Below, one piece after another: positions 17,242 to 26,308 of a DNA stretch of 52,115 nt. A program made the position numbers and the translations under genes. Within the stretch, counting starts at the first letter, position 1. Each line of letters starts with the position of its first letter. The notes under the pieces were generated by a model. That model saw only the letters and a program-made list of their open reading frames with translations. It did not search any database and was not told the origin of the DNA. The stretch is from NCBI RefSeq assembly GCF_938002845.1, contig NZ_CALKZP010000046.1:1-52115 (forward strand). Direction: 5' to 3'. Source of the DNA: an uncultured Campylobacter sp. Its GTDB lineage: Bacteria > Campylobacterota > Campylobacteria > Campylobacterales > Campylobacteraceae.

Positions 17242-18336
17242 ATGAGAAAAATTCTTACTATTGCGGGTTCGGATAGCGGCGGCGGTGCCGGCATCCAGGC
17301 CGATATCAAGACGATTAGCGCGCACAAGATGTTTGCAATGAGCGCTATTACGGCGCTTACGGCGCAAAATTCGCGCGGCGTATTCGGTGTGCTGGACGTT
17401 CCGCCAGATTTTGTAGAGGCGCAGCTGGACGCGGTTTTTAGCGACATCTTTCCGGACGCCGTTAAAATCGGAATGATCTCCAATGAGGGGGTTGCCGAGG
17501 CCATCGCAAAGAGCCTGGGCAAGCACGGCGCGAAAAACGTCGTCTTAGATCCCGTGATGGTCGCTACTAGCGGTGGAGTTTTGATGAAACAAAGCGCGCT
17601 GCATGCGCTAAAATACGAGCTCGCTCCCGCTGCGGAGATTATCACGCCTAACGTGCGCGAGGCCGAGGTCTTGGCGGAGATGAAAATTTTAAGTTTAGCA
17701 GGTATGCGCGCCGCAGCGGTTAAAATTTCGCAATTTTTTAGCGGCGCGATTTTGATCAAAGGCGGTGATCTTGCGGGTGCGAGCAGAGCTTGCGGCGCGG
17801 CGGATACGGCGCAAAATTTTAATGCTTCGCAGCGTGATACGGGCGAAAATGGCGCACGCGAAAATTTCGCCGGTTCGACGAAGAGCGCGGATTTCGCGGA
17901 TGAAAATTTTACTAGCGGAGGCGGAAATTTAACGACGGGTGCGGAGCCTTCTTTTGGGCGAAATTTGTCCGCAGCGCCTTTAGATGCAGGTTTTGAATCA
18001 AATAGTGAGGACGCGGATTTGAGGAATTCCGCGGTTGATATTTTGTACGAAAACGGCAAATTTTATGAGTTTTCCGCGCCTAAAATTTCTACGCGCAACA
18101 CCCACGGCACGGGCTGCACGCTCTCAAGCGCGATCGCGTGCGCGCTGGCGGCGGGGCTTAGCTTGCCTGTAGCCGTTGCCCATGCCAAGGGCTTCGTGCG
18201 CAGGGCGCTCGGGTGGGGTGAGCAGATCGGGCACGGATGCGGCGCGATAGATCATTATTTTACGGTGCGCGATCCCTTCGGCGCGGACTTTGGCGGATCT
18301 TGCGCGAACGAAATCAAAATCATCGCCCCGGATTAA
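17242..18336 (+). CDS. thiD: Hydroxymethylpyrimidine (phosphate) kinase with a low-complexity insertion
   Basis: 364 residues, against about 265-270 usual for ThiD. The N-terminal IAGSDSGGGAGIQADIKT, the GMISN segment, VLDPVMVATSGG and the C-terminal anion-hole motif TRNTHGTGCTLSSAIA (catalytic Cys292) are all typical, so phosphorylation of HMP and HMP-P for thiamine synthesis is expected. Between ILIKGGDL (about 177) and AVDILYENG (about 264) sits an insertion of about 85 residues rich in Asn, Gly, Ser, Ala (for example RENFAG, ENFTSGG, GNLTTGA). In normal ThiD only a short loop joins these segments. Core motifs are intact, so activity is probably kept. It has its own promoter, divergent from cmeABC. 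Confidence 0.92.
   Translation: MRKILTIAGSDSGGGAGIQADIKTISAHKMFAMSAITALTAQNSRGVFGVLDVPPDFVEAQLDAVFSDIFPDAVKIGMISNEGVAEAIAKSLGKHGAKNVVLDPVMVATSGGVLMKQSALHALKYELAPAAEIITPNVREAEVLAEMKILSLAGMRAAAVKISQFFSGAILIKGGDLAGASRACGAADTAQNFNASQRDTGENGARENFAGSTKSADFADENFTSGGGNLTTGAEPSFGRNLSAAPLDAGFESNSEDADLRNSAVDILYENGKFYEFSAPKISTRNTHGTGCTLSSAIACALAAGLSLPVAVAHAKGFVRRALGWGEQIGHGCGAIDHYFTVRDPFGADFGGSCANEIKIIAPD
17773..18027 (+). repeat. In-frame AAATTT-rich insertion inside thiD
   Basis: About 255 bp coding for residues 178-262. GAAAATTT/GAAATTT-type words recur, two consecutive units having a 21-bp spacing (encoding ENFTSGG then GNLTTGA). Similar DNA encodes ENFTAGD in dnaG. Confidence 0.6.
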
Positions 18337-18923
18337 AATTTCAAGCGCTCGTTGAAGTCCCTGCATTCGTTAAAATCCAAAACTCCGCTGCTAATTAAAT
18401 TTAATCTAGCGGCACGAGATCGTCCAAATGGCTCGTCGCGACTTGTGATAAACGGCGGGATTACGTGGCTAAAAAGCGTGCGCTACGGGGATATGCGCAC
18501 TTAAAATTTTAGTTGATTTTCAGGCATCATAATCCGCGTAGAATTTTAAAGAATTTTTGAATTTTATTGTAAGGTTCGCGTTGCAAGTTAGGGCTTTCCT
18601 TATTTGCCTTATGCTATAGCTTTGCTTCGTGGCATTGTTAAATTTGCGTTATTTCTTATAGGTCTTTATGCGCGAAAAAAGAGAGTTAGAAATATAAAAC
18701 TAGTCATGCATTCACTGCTCACGTTGCTGCCTGCCTTCGCCTCTATAAGGTAGACGCATCATTGTATATCTGACCATTGCGCTATACTTGCTGCAGTATT
18801 GCGACACCGCTGCAAACTTGCGATCCATGCCTGTCGACTCATATTCGCTGAGCTTGCTAAAATTCCAAATTTTCTAGCAAAAGAGTTATAATGGCTAAAA
18901 TTACGTAAATTTAGGAATTTAAA
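18337..18923. other. Non-coding stretch between thiD and the MFS pseudogene
   Basis: 587 bp. It begins with AAAATTTCAAGCGCTCG, a copy-like piece of the 20-21 bp repeat. The middle has no convincing reading frame. It ends with a promoter-like TATAAT at 18887-18892 before the pseudogene. Nothing else was recognised. Confidence 0.55.
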
Positions 18924-20074
18924 ATGCGCTGCAAAAAAGGACTACTACTCTTAATCATCGCCTCGGGGACAATCTCTGCCGCAGATAACTGGATCGCATC
19001 GCTACTACTACCTAGCATCGCAGATACGTTTGGGGTGCAGGTAAGCGCAGCCTTGACAGTTTTGACGGCATATCTGATCCCCTTGGCTTACTTCAGCCGG
19101 TTTACGGACATCTTAGCGATCGCTACGGCAGAGGTAAAATTTTAATCTCGCTAATGCTCTTTTTGGCGATATTTACGCTTCTTTGCTCCACTGCAAAAAG
19201 TTTAGCGTGGCTTGTTTTATTTCGCTTTTGCACGGGATGCGCGGCAGCGGGTATAATCGCTGTCTGCCTCGGCGTTATAGGCGATGCATATGACGATAAG
19301 GATAGACAAAAAATCGTAGCGATATTTCTGGGCTCGGTATTTTTAGGGCAGGGGCTGAGTGCGGCTTTAGGTGGATGGGCGGTGGCTAGATTTTCTTGGA
19401 AGGAGATATTTTTAGCCTTTTCTGCGCTGTCTGCGGTATCTTTCGTATCACTATTTACGCTAAATTTCAAAGACGCTCCGAAAAGCGGAGGCGAAAGCTT
19501 CGTAAAATCCCTAGCCAGCTTGCGCGGCGATGCTGCGCTTTTGAGAAGCTATTTTTTGGCTTTATGTAACGGCGTAATCGTGCTTGGGGCGTATTCATTC
19601 ATAGGCGCTTATCTACTTAAAAAGCTAGGCTTGAGCTCAAATTTTGCCGGAGCCTGCCTTATGCTTTACGGCGTCGCTTGCTTTTTGGCAGGAAACGCTG
19701 CCAGATATTTAAAAGAGAAGTTGCCGCCAAAAGAAATTCTATCCCTCGGCTTTTTGGCGTCCGCTTCGGCGCTGTGCCTTTTGGCGAGTTGCTTCGCTGC
19801 CACTGCATATGTAGGGACGTTTTTGCTGGGATTCGGCTATGTTTGAGCGCAGTCCGTCCTAGCAAGCGCGGCACTTCGTTGTGGCTCCGCCAAAGGTCTA
19901 TCCTCCAGGATCATAGGCACGGCGATATTTTTCGGAGGCGGCATCGGTACTGCCGTAGGTGGCAAGGCGCTTGAATATTTAAGCTACCAAGGGCTATTTT
20001 GCGGCTTTGCTGCGTTAGCCGCCGCGCTGCTGATTTTTTACCGTGCAAGCTTTAAGGGCACGCGTGAAATTTAA
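18924..20074 (+). pseudogene. MFS drug/metabolite transporter, inactivated
   Basis: The pieces together read as a 12-helix major facilitator protein of the Bcr/CflA type. The first frame gives MRCKKGLLLLIIASGTISAA and the N-terminal helices up to LTAYLIPL near 19083. There a one-base loss (CCCTTGG where CCCTTGGG would keep frame) shifts to a frame that continues as LLQPVYGHLSDRYGRGK, the family's loop 2-3 motif. That frame then runs to a TGA at 19844-19846 inside GYV*AQSVLASAALR and stays open after it to TAA at 20074. Two independent lesions, one of them a substitution, make sequencing error an unlikely explanation. The promoter TATAAT (18887-18892) is still present. Confidence 0.85.
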
Positions 20075-20106
20075 TGCTCCGCAACAATAGCAAAATTTAA
20101 AATTAG

Positions 20107-20376
20107 GCACACTTCGCTGCCGAGAAATTACCTAAAATTACGCTATTTCAGGGCGTCGCGTTCGGTATCGTCGTAAATATCGCAGTGCATTGCATCACGC
20201 TGCCGCTTTTAGGACTTACACCACCGCTTTTTCAGCTTCCGTGGTATGAGTTTGTTTCGGAATTTTTCGGGCACACGGTTTGGTTTTGGGCGATCGAAGT
20301 ATTCCGCCGCGATCTACGAAATCGCGTAACGGGTGAGCCCGATCCCGCGGACCGCTCGGGCGCTTCGCTCTTCTAG
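20107..20376 (+). pseudogene. C-terminal remnant of a YagU/DUF1440-like membrane protein
   Basis: About 90 codons open from just after an in-frame TAG (20104) to TAG at 20376. The text LPLLGLTPPLFQLPWYEFVS and FGHTVWFWAIEVFRRDLRNR matches the C-terminus of E. coli YagU (which I recall as ending with LVWFWSIEIIRRDLRNR and then THEPDPE). The N-terminal half and the start are missing. It directly follows the broken MFS gene. YagU is an inner-membrane protein linked to acid resistance in E. coli. Confidence 0.75.
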
Positions 20377-20495
20377 CTAAATTTGGAATTCCGCCCCGTT
20401 TAGTGCGGAATTCCATCATTTTTTATAAACGCAGTAAAATCACGATAAATTTTTATGTTAAAATTATGATTAATAAAATTTCAAAAGGAGCGGCA

Positions 20496-22079
20496 ATGAA
20501 ATATAAAATTTTAGTTGCAACCTTTACGGCTGCTCTGGGCTTACAGGGAGCGCTTGCGAGCGATTTTGACGAGCAGGCTTGCGCGGCGCTAAAGGGCACG
20601 AAAATTTACGATACAAAGATCAGTGAAGCGATCTGGAATCAAAGCGGCGAAATCAGCGCCGATAGGATGTCTGCGCTAACCGGCGGAGCCAAAAAGACGC
20701 TAAAAGCCGCACCGCACTGCATAATTCACGGCGAGATAGCCTCGCGCACGGGCTCGGACGGCAAGCATTACGGCATAAAATTTGAGCTGCGCTTGCCAGG
20801 CGACTGGAACGGCAAGCTTCTATTTCAGGGCGGAGGCGGTTTGGACGGCTTTGTAGCACCGGCTCTTGGCGCCGTGCCTATCCGCACTAGCACCGCAACG
20901 CCCGCGCTTATGAGGGGCTATGCGGTCGTCACGACCGATTCGGGACATCCTACGCCTACGCCCGAGTTCGGACTTGAGCAACAGGCGCGGTTAGATTATG
21001 CATATCAGGCCATCGGCAAGGTCGCGAGCGTCTCAAAGCAGCTGATTTTTGCGGCGTATAAAAAAGCGCCAGCGCACAGCTACTTTATGGGCTGCTCAAA
21101 CGGCGGACGCTCGGCTCTGATGGCGGCGCAGAGGTATCCGCTGGAATTTGACGGCGTAATCGCGGCAAATCCAGGCTTTAGGCTTTCGCGCGCGGCGATT
21201 GCGGAGCAGTGGGATAACCAGCAGCTTATAAAGATCGCTCCTAAAAACGCCGCGGGGGATAAAATTTTTGCAAACGCCCTTACGCAGGAGGATTTGGATA
21301 AGCTAAGCAAGGCGGTTTTGGATAAATGCGATGCGCTAGACAGGCTAAAAGACGGAATCATCGGCGCTTGGGAGCGTTGCGAGTTCGATCCCAGCGGACT
21401 TGATCTAGCTAAAGAAAAAATTTCTGCGATAAAGGCGATATTTGAGGGCGCAAAAAACAGCAAGGGCGAGCAAATTTACAGCGGCTGGTTTTACGATGCC
21501 GGAGTAAATCAGCCCGGCTGGCGCATGTGGAAGCTTGGCGACTCGCAAACGGCAGAGCCAAATGCTAGAAATATCGTGCTCTCGAAGGGCTCGATGAATT
21601 ATTATTTCTTGACGCCGCCGCAACCGGAGTTTGATCTGATGAACTTTGATTTCGATAAGGACGTAGAGCGAACATTTGAAACCGCGGCGATAAACGATGC
21701 GATTTCGACCAAGCTAGATAGCTTCCGCGCTAACGGCGGTAAGCTCATCATTGTAACGGGCGTTTCCGATCCCGTATTTTCGGCGATGGATCAGCGCGAT
21801 TGGTTTAAAAAGCTAGTGGAAATGAACGCGAATGCGGACGAATTTGCGCGATTTTTTGCACTGCCTGGGATGAATCACTGTGGCGGCGGTAACGGCATCG
21901 ATGACGTCGATCCGCTAAGCGCGCTTGAAGCGTGGCGCGAGCAGGGAATGGCTCCATCTAGCCTGCTAGGCAAAAGCACGAGCCGCGCCGGCAAGCAGAT
22001 CCCTATCTGCGCGTACCCAAAAGTCGCTACCTACGTAGGCGACGACGAAAATAGCGCGAGTAGCTTTGAGTGCAGATAA
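20496..22079 (+). CDS. Secreted tannase/feruloyl-esterase-family hydrolase
   Basis: 527 residues starting at the ATG after AAAGGAG; in-frame starts further up have no ribosome site. The signal peptide is MKYKILVATFTAALGLQGALA. The family's CS-D-HC arrangement is complete: Cys200-Ser201 in GCSNGGRSALM (nucleophile), Asp425 in TGVSDPVFS, and His461-Cys462 in GMNHCGGG, with the two Cys expected to form a disulfide next to the triad. Such enzymes split phenolic esters, though many bacterial members have unknown substrates. It is unexpected in an asaccharolytic genus. The next gene, a lipoprotein, starts 21 bp later and may be cotranscribed. Confidence 0.85.
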   Translation: MKYKILVATFTAALGLQGALASDFDEQACAALKGTKIYDTKISEAIWNQSGEISADRMSALTGGAKKTLKAAPHCIIHGEIASRTGSDGKHYGIKFELRLPGDWNGKLLFQGGGGLDGFVAPALGAVPIRTSTATPALMRGYAVVTTDSGHPTPTPEFGLEQQARLDYAYQAIGKVASVSKQLIFAAYKKAPAHSYFMGCSNGGRSALMAAQRYPLEFDGVIAANPGFRLSRAAIAEQWDNQQLIKIAPKNAAGDKIFANALTQEDLDKLSKAVLDKCDALDRLKDGIIGAWERCEFDPSGLDLAKEKISAIKAIFEGAKNSKGEQIYSGWFYDAGVNQPGWRMWKLGDSQTAEPNARNIVLSKGSMNYYFLTPPQPEFDLMNFDFDKDVERTFETAAINDAISTKLDSFRANGGKLIIVTGVSDPVFSAMDQRDWFKKLVEMNANADEFARFFALPGMNHCGGGNGIDDVDPLSALEAWREQGMAPSSLLGKSTSRAGKQIPICAYPKVATYVGDDENSASSFECR

Positions 22080-22100
22080 AATTTATTTAAAGGAGTAAAG

Positions 22101-22574
22101 ATGAGAGGTAAAATTTTAATCGCGGCCTTTGCGGCGGCGTTTTTGTGTGGCTGCGCGGCGCATGATACAAAGCCAGGCAAGGAGGCAAGCGCAATGGATA
22201 AGAGGGGCGAAAGCGCGGCTGCAGACTGCGGTGCTAGTGAGGGCGTCTGCAAGGTGCCCGCGGTGCAGGGACCGATGATAGGTGGCGGCACGGATGAGCA
22301 CGGCTGCTTGGTCGCCGCAGGGCAGAGCTTTTCAAAGATCAAAAATGAGTGCGTGCAGGTTTTTGACGTCGCGGATGTGAGGCTGGACGATCCGGATAAC
22401 GCCGCGCTTGCGATCTACGGGATATTTTCCGCGGATAAAAGCAGGGTCGAAATTTTTTGGTCGAGCCTTCCTGAGAGCGTGATATTGCGCGCGAAGGGAA
22501 GCGGTTATGTCTCGAAGGACGGCAAAATTTCGCTGCTAAAAAGCGGCAATAGCTATAAGATCCGCAGAAAATAG
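22101..22574 (+). CDS. Small lipoprotein of unknown function
   Basis: 157 residues with GGAG before the ATG. The signal MRGKILIAAFAAAFLCGC has a lipobox with Cys18. A polar linker (20-55) is followed by GGGTDEHGCLVAAGQSF and NECVQVFDV, a short Cys-containing module also found in several bacterial lipoproteins, then a C-terminal beta-rich part ending SYKIRRK. It starts 21 bp behind the tannase-family gene, so the two probably form an operon. No function can be given. Confidence 0.75.
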   Translation: MRGKILIAAFAAAFLCGCAAHDTKPGKEASAMDKRGESAAADCGASEGVCKVPAVQGPMIGGGTDEHGCLVAAGQSFSKIKNECVQVFDVADVRLDDPDNAALAIYGIFSADKSRVEIFWSSLPESVILRAKGSGYVSKDGKISLLKSGNSYKIRRK

Positions 22575-22747
22575 CGGGTGAAATTTTAAGCCCGCTAAAT
22601 TTCGCGCGCCGTGAAAGAATTTAATCCAAGCACGCCAAGGCTTGGGCCTGCTCAGTAGGCTAAGACGTAAATTTAGGGCATTAATACCGAGCCGATTCGG
22701 TTGTTCGCGGTATCTGCCGCCGATGAAATTTAATCAAAGGAGCAAAA

Positions 22748-23324
22748 ATTGAGGTCATAAAAGTAGATCTACAAAAATCATATCCCAAACCCGGGCGCGA
22801 CTACGCTCGTATCGGCCAAATACGATGGCGACGTCAACGCGATGGCGATAACGTGGGTGCAGGCGCTTGACTACGACAAGGTTACCATCGTGCCGCACAA
22901 CGGCTCATACACGAGGACGCTCATCGAAAAGAGCGGGTATTTCGCCGTGCAGATCCCCACGGCAGCGCAGGCGGAGCTGGTTAGCGAGCTGGGCGCCGAA
23001 AACAACTCGCGCTTTGATAACGCGGACAAGATGAAAAACGTGGAAATTTTCTATCAAGATAACTTCGATGTTCCGCTGATCGCGGGCTGCGCCGCATGGC
23101 TAGTTTGCAAGCGTATCCCCGAGCCTCACAATGAGCAGAGTTATGGTCTTTTCATCGGCGAGGTCGTCGCGGCATACGCGGACGAGCGGATCTTTGACGG
23201 CGGGCACTGGCTGTTTGAAAAGATCCCTGACGAGCTAAAAACACTTCACTACGTCGCCGGCGGTCGGTATTATCTGGATAGCAAAGCGGTAGATACCAAG
23301 CGCACGCCGATAAGCGACGAATAA
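22748..23324 (+). pseudogene. Flavin reductase-like protein, 5' end disrupted
   Basis: The main frame from 22842 (MAITWVQALDYDKVTIVPHN) to 23324 is the FMN-binding split-barrel fold of the flavin reductase family. Homologous text continues upstream of that ATG as NPGATTLVSAKYDGDVNA, so the ATG is internal. Further up, after a good ribosome site (AGGAGC), the expected start reads ATT instead of ATG (22748-22750), followed by EVIKVDLQKSY in another frame. A start-codon change and a frameshift between about 22780 and 22795 therefore appear together. A shortened protein from the internal ATG cannot be excluded, but it lacks a ribosome site. Confidence 0.7.
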
Positions 23325-23434
23325 ACCGCCCCGCAAAATGCTGGCAAATTTGTAAATTTAAGATGAAAGCGCACGTGAATACGTGGCTGGTTTTAGTAAA
23401 ATTTCAAACTGAAAAATCCAAAAAAGGATAGAAA

Positions 23435-24196
23435 ATGAAAAAATATATCGTCATCACCGGCTCAAGTTCGGGTATCGGAGCAGCCGCGGCAAAGGCGTTT
23501 GCGAGGCGCGGAGAAAATTTGATCCTAATCGCGCGCAGAGCGGAGCTACTGCAAAGCTTAAAGGACGAGATCGCTAAAATTTTGCCCAAACCAGACGTCG
23601 TCGTTAAAATTTGCGACCTTGCGCGCAGCAAGAACGTCCTAGCGCTTTGGGATGAGCTAAAAAGCTACGAGCTAAAGGCGCTAATTAATAGCGCGGGCTT
23701 CGGGGATTTTGGCTTAGTGGGAGAGCAGGATTTACAAAAAATGGTAAGAATGATAGACCTAAACGTAACCGCGCTCGCGATACTTTCGAGCTTATTTACG
23801 CGAGATTACAAACGCAAACAAACTCAGCTTATAAACATCTCCTCCGTGGGCGGCTATTTTCTGGCGCCCGGCGTCGTGCCGTATTGCGCTACAAAATTTT
23901 TCGTAAGCGCTTTCACCGAGGGTTTGAGCCACGAGCTGGCGCAGGATAAAGAGGCCAAAATGCAGGCTAAAGTTCTAGCTCCCGCCGCGACTAAAAGCGA
24001 GTTTTGCGACGTAGCTTCGGGAAAGCGCGGATTTGATTACGATGCGGCGTTTTCGCAATACCACAGCAGCGAACAAACGGCAGAATTTTTGCTCACGCTT
24101 TACGATAGCGATGCATGCATCGGAGAGGTGGATTTGGCTAGCTTCGAATTTAAACTTAGCGAACCGAAATTTAATTATATAGCAGCCGCCAAATAG
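23435..24196 (+). CDS. Short-chain dehydrogenase/reductase
   Basis: 253 residues with AAAGGA before the ATG. Nucleotide-binding TGSSSGIG is at 8-15, INSAG at 84-88, the catalytic Ser near 137 in NISSVGG, and Tyr150/Lys154 in PYCATK. All catalytic residues are in place, so it should be an active NAD(P)-dependent oxidoreductase; the substrate is unknown. It is the one clearly intact enzyme between two broken redox genes (22748 and 24446). Confidence 0.92.
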   Translation: MKKYIVITGSSSGIGAAAAKAFARRGENLILIARRAELLQSLKDEIAKILPKPDVVVKICDLARSKNVLALWDELKSYELKALINSAGFGDFGLVGEQDLQKMVRMIDLNVTALAILSSLFTRDYKRKQTQLINISSVGGYFLAPGVVPYCATKFFVSAFTEGLSHELAQDKEAKMQAKVLAPAATKSEFCDVASGKRGFDYDAAFSQYHSSEQTAEFLLTLYDSDACIGEVDLASFEFKLSEPKFNYIAAAK

Positions 24197-24445
24197 CGGA
24201 TCGGGTGAGGCGCAAGCTCACTTATAGCTTGCACTGTTAAGTTGCTTCTTTACGTGCGAGCAGGACTTGATTAGCTTCGTAGCGACAAGCTGCGCAGGCA
24301 GGCGCCTTTGAATTTACGCATTTATAGATCGCACGATGAGCCGTGCTGTGCAGATGATATGCGCGTAAAATTTAGAATAACGTAGCATCGGAGTTAAATT
24401 TGACTGCAAAGCGTGGTAAAATTTAAAGAAATTCAGGGAGCGAAA

Positions 24446-25080
24446 ATGGGAAAATCCGCCTTGGTGCTTGGCGCTACGGGCGTCGTGGGCAGGGAGCTGG
24501 TACGCGAGCTTTGCGAGAGTCCCGGTTACGATGAGGTAGAGGCATGGACGCGCCGCGAGATAGGCTTTTGCCACCCTAAGCTTCGCGCGCGGATCATTGA
24601 TTTTGAGGGTATCTCAGATATCGCACCGCATAAATTTGACGAGATTTTTTGCGCGCTTGGCACGACGATGAAGCAGGCGGGTTAGCGCGAGGCGTTTTTG
24701 CGCGTGGATGTGGACCATGTCTATGCAGCGGCGAAGTGGGGCAAAGCACCGGGCGTGCGGCGCTTCGTGCTCGTATCAGTTCCGGGTGCGAACGAGGGCT
24801 CGCTAAGCTTTTATCTGCGCGCTAAAGGACGTATTGAGCGGCGCGTGAGCGAGCTCGGCTTTGACAGCCTTCAGATCGTCCGTCCGCCAATAATCTTGGG
24901 CGAGAGACCTGATGCTCGCCTGCTAGAGCGGCTTGCGGCGGCGGTTTTTAAACTGCTGCCCGCCTCGCGTTCGGTAAATTTAGACCGCTTAGCGGCGCAA
25001 GTATCGCCCGCGCGATGATAAATACGGCTCGCAGCGACGCGCGCGGCGTGCAAATATACGAACCGCGGGAATTTCTATAA
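24446..25080 (+). pseudogene. NAD(P)-binding protein (TIP30-like), inactivated
   Basis: It starts MGKSALVLGATGVVGRELV after GGGAG. The Rossmann motif GATGVVG and later ALGTTMKQAG, then VSVPGANEGS and IVRPPIILGER fit the NAD(P)-binding Rossmann/TIP30 (HTATIP2) group. A TAG stop (24683-24685) interrupts the frame inside KQAG*REAFLRVD, where TCG (Ser) is the likely ancestor. Near 24998-25005 a one-base shift then makes the frame end early; in the other frame the C-terminus continues as ARAMINTARSDARGVQIYEP up to 25080. One nonsense and one frameshift lesion make this a pseudogene. Confidence 0.8.
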
Positions 25081-25472
25081 ATAGCGGATGGAATTTCGGC
25101 GCAAAGGCGGGGCTTGGGTTAAATTTAAAACTAAAGTTTTAGGCAGTGTGGATAAAATTTTATAAATTGATCTACTTAAATTAAATTTTAAATTTAATAT
25201 AATTTTATAGTAAAATTTCTCGCTTGAAATTTTCAGCGTGGAATCTTGAATACTGTGTTGTTGCAAAATTTTGTTATAAAACCCTATGCTAAAATTTTAG
25301 GACTAAATTTGCGGTGTATTTAGTTTAGCCGCGAATAAAGCCTCCTAGGGCTTCAAGCTCGCATGCGGTTATGGCAACTTCAAGCCCCGAAACGATCGTA
25401 AGTTTTTGCAAGTTTTATAAATCCGCGATATTAAATCCTAAAAATTATGAGCTACTTAGGAGGCGAAAACGT
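25081..25472. other. AT-rich gap before the SapC-family gene
   Basis: 392 bp without a gene. It contains many AAATTT/AAAATTTT words, the repeat-like CGCTTGAAATTTTCAGCG at 25221-25238, and an 8-bp inverted repeat (GCCTCCTA near 25340 with TAGGAGGC near 25458). No terminator with a T-run was seen. Confidence 0.5.
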
Positions 25473-26159
25473 CTATTTTTTCGCTTCTTTCGGCGTAATC
25501 GGCGGATCGAGCTGCATGATCTTATCGCCTAGGCGCTGAAAATTTGCAAGGCTTTTTAGATGGAAATACGCTAGCTCCAGATATCCGCGGCGCGCAAAAT
25601 CCGCAAGCTTTTTATCGCTTAGCTTCAAAAGCTTTTCGCGATTTACGACCGAAAAGCCGTTTAGCAGAGACGATTCCTTGCCGCTAGAGTTGATGCCAAG
25701 CTCCTTGGCTTCTAAAATCCCCGCCTTTTGAAATTCCGCCGCCGCAACGCGCGTGCGCATATCCAAATCGGCGTAATTTTTCATCACCTCTTTTAAATTT
25801 TCCAAAAACGGCGTCGGCTTGCCGTCTTTAAAAAGCGCCTCGCCGTCGCCCTTGATTTGCTGCGCGTCTTTGTCGAAGCAGATCGCGGTCTGCTCGCCGA
25901 TCTGGGCTAGGAAAAACGGATAATTCTGTACCGAAGAAGGCACCGTTCCTTTATAATCCTTATCGATTAGAACGTTTTTGGTGCGCCCTAGCAGCGCCAC
26001 CATTTTGGGCTCTTTTTCGATGGTAAATACGATAACGAGGTTGTCCGCGCAAAACGGGATCTCCGGTGCGATCACCGGCACGAAAGGCGCGGTAGGGAAT
26101 GCATCCGCGTGATACTGCAAATCCGCGTGTTTAACGCTATCTAATACGACTGGGGTCAT
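25473..26159 (-). CDS. SapC-family protein
   Basis: 228 residues, ribosome site AAGGATC before the ATG. The text MTPVVLDSVKHADLQ, then PFCADNLVIVFTIEKE, LIDKDYKGTVPSSVQNYPF and the C-terminal LAYFHLKSLANFQRL fits the SapC family (PF07277), named after the gene beside the C. fetus S-layer cluster. It has no signal peptide. The family's biochemical role is not established. No S-layer protein or type I exporter genes are nearby. Confidence 0.85.
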   Translation of the reverse strand: MTPVVLDSVKHADLQYHADAFPTAPFVPVIAPEIPFCADNLVIVFTIEKEPKMVALLGRTKNVLIDKDYKGTVPSSVQNYPFFLAQIGEQTAICFDKDAQQIKGDGEALFKDGKPTPFLENLKEVMKNYADLDMRTRVAAAEFQKAGILEAKELGINSSGKESSLLNGFSVVNREKLLKLSDKKLADFARRGYLELAYFHLKSLANFQRLGDKIMQLDPPITPKEAKK

Positions 26160-26308
26160 GTTGATCCTTTAAAAAATTTTAGCAATTATATAAAAAAGAA
26201 TATTAAAATTCTAAAGATTTTTGAAATTTCGGCTGTTTTTGCTTGCGTAAATTTATAGATTTGGAATTTTAAATTTGATAGAATCACCGTTAAATTTAAG
26301 GAGCGAAA

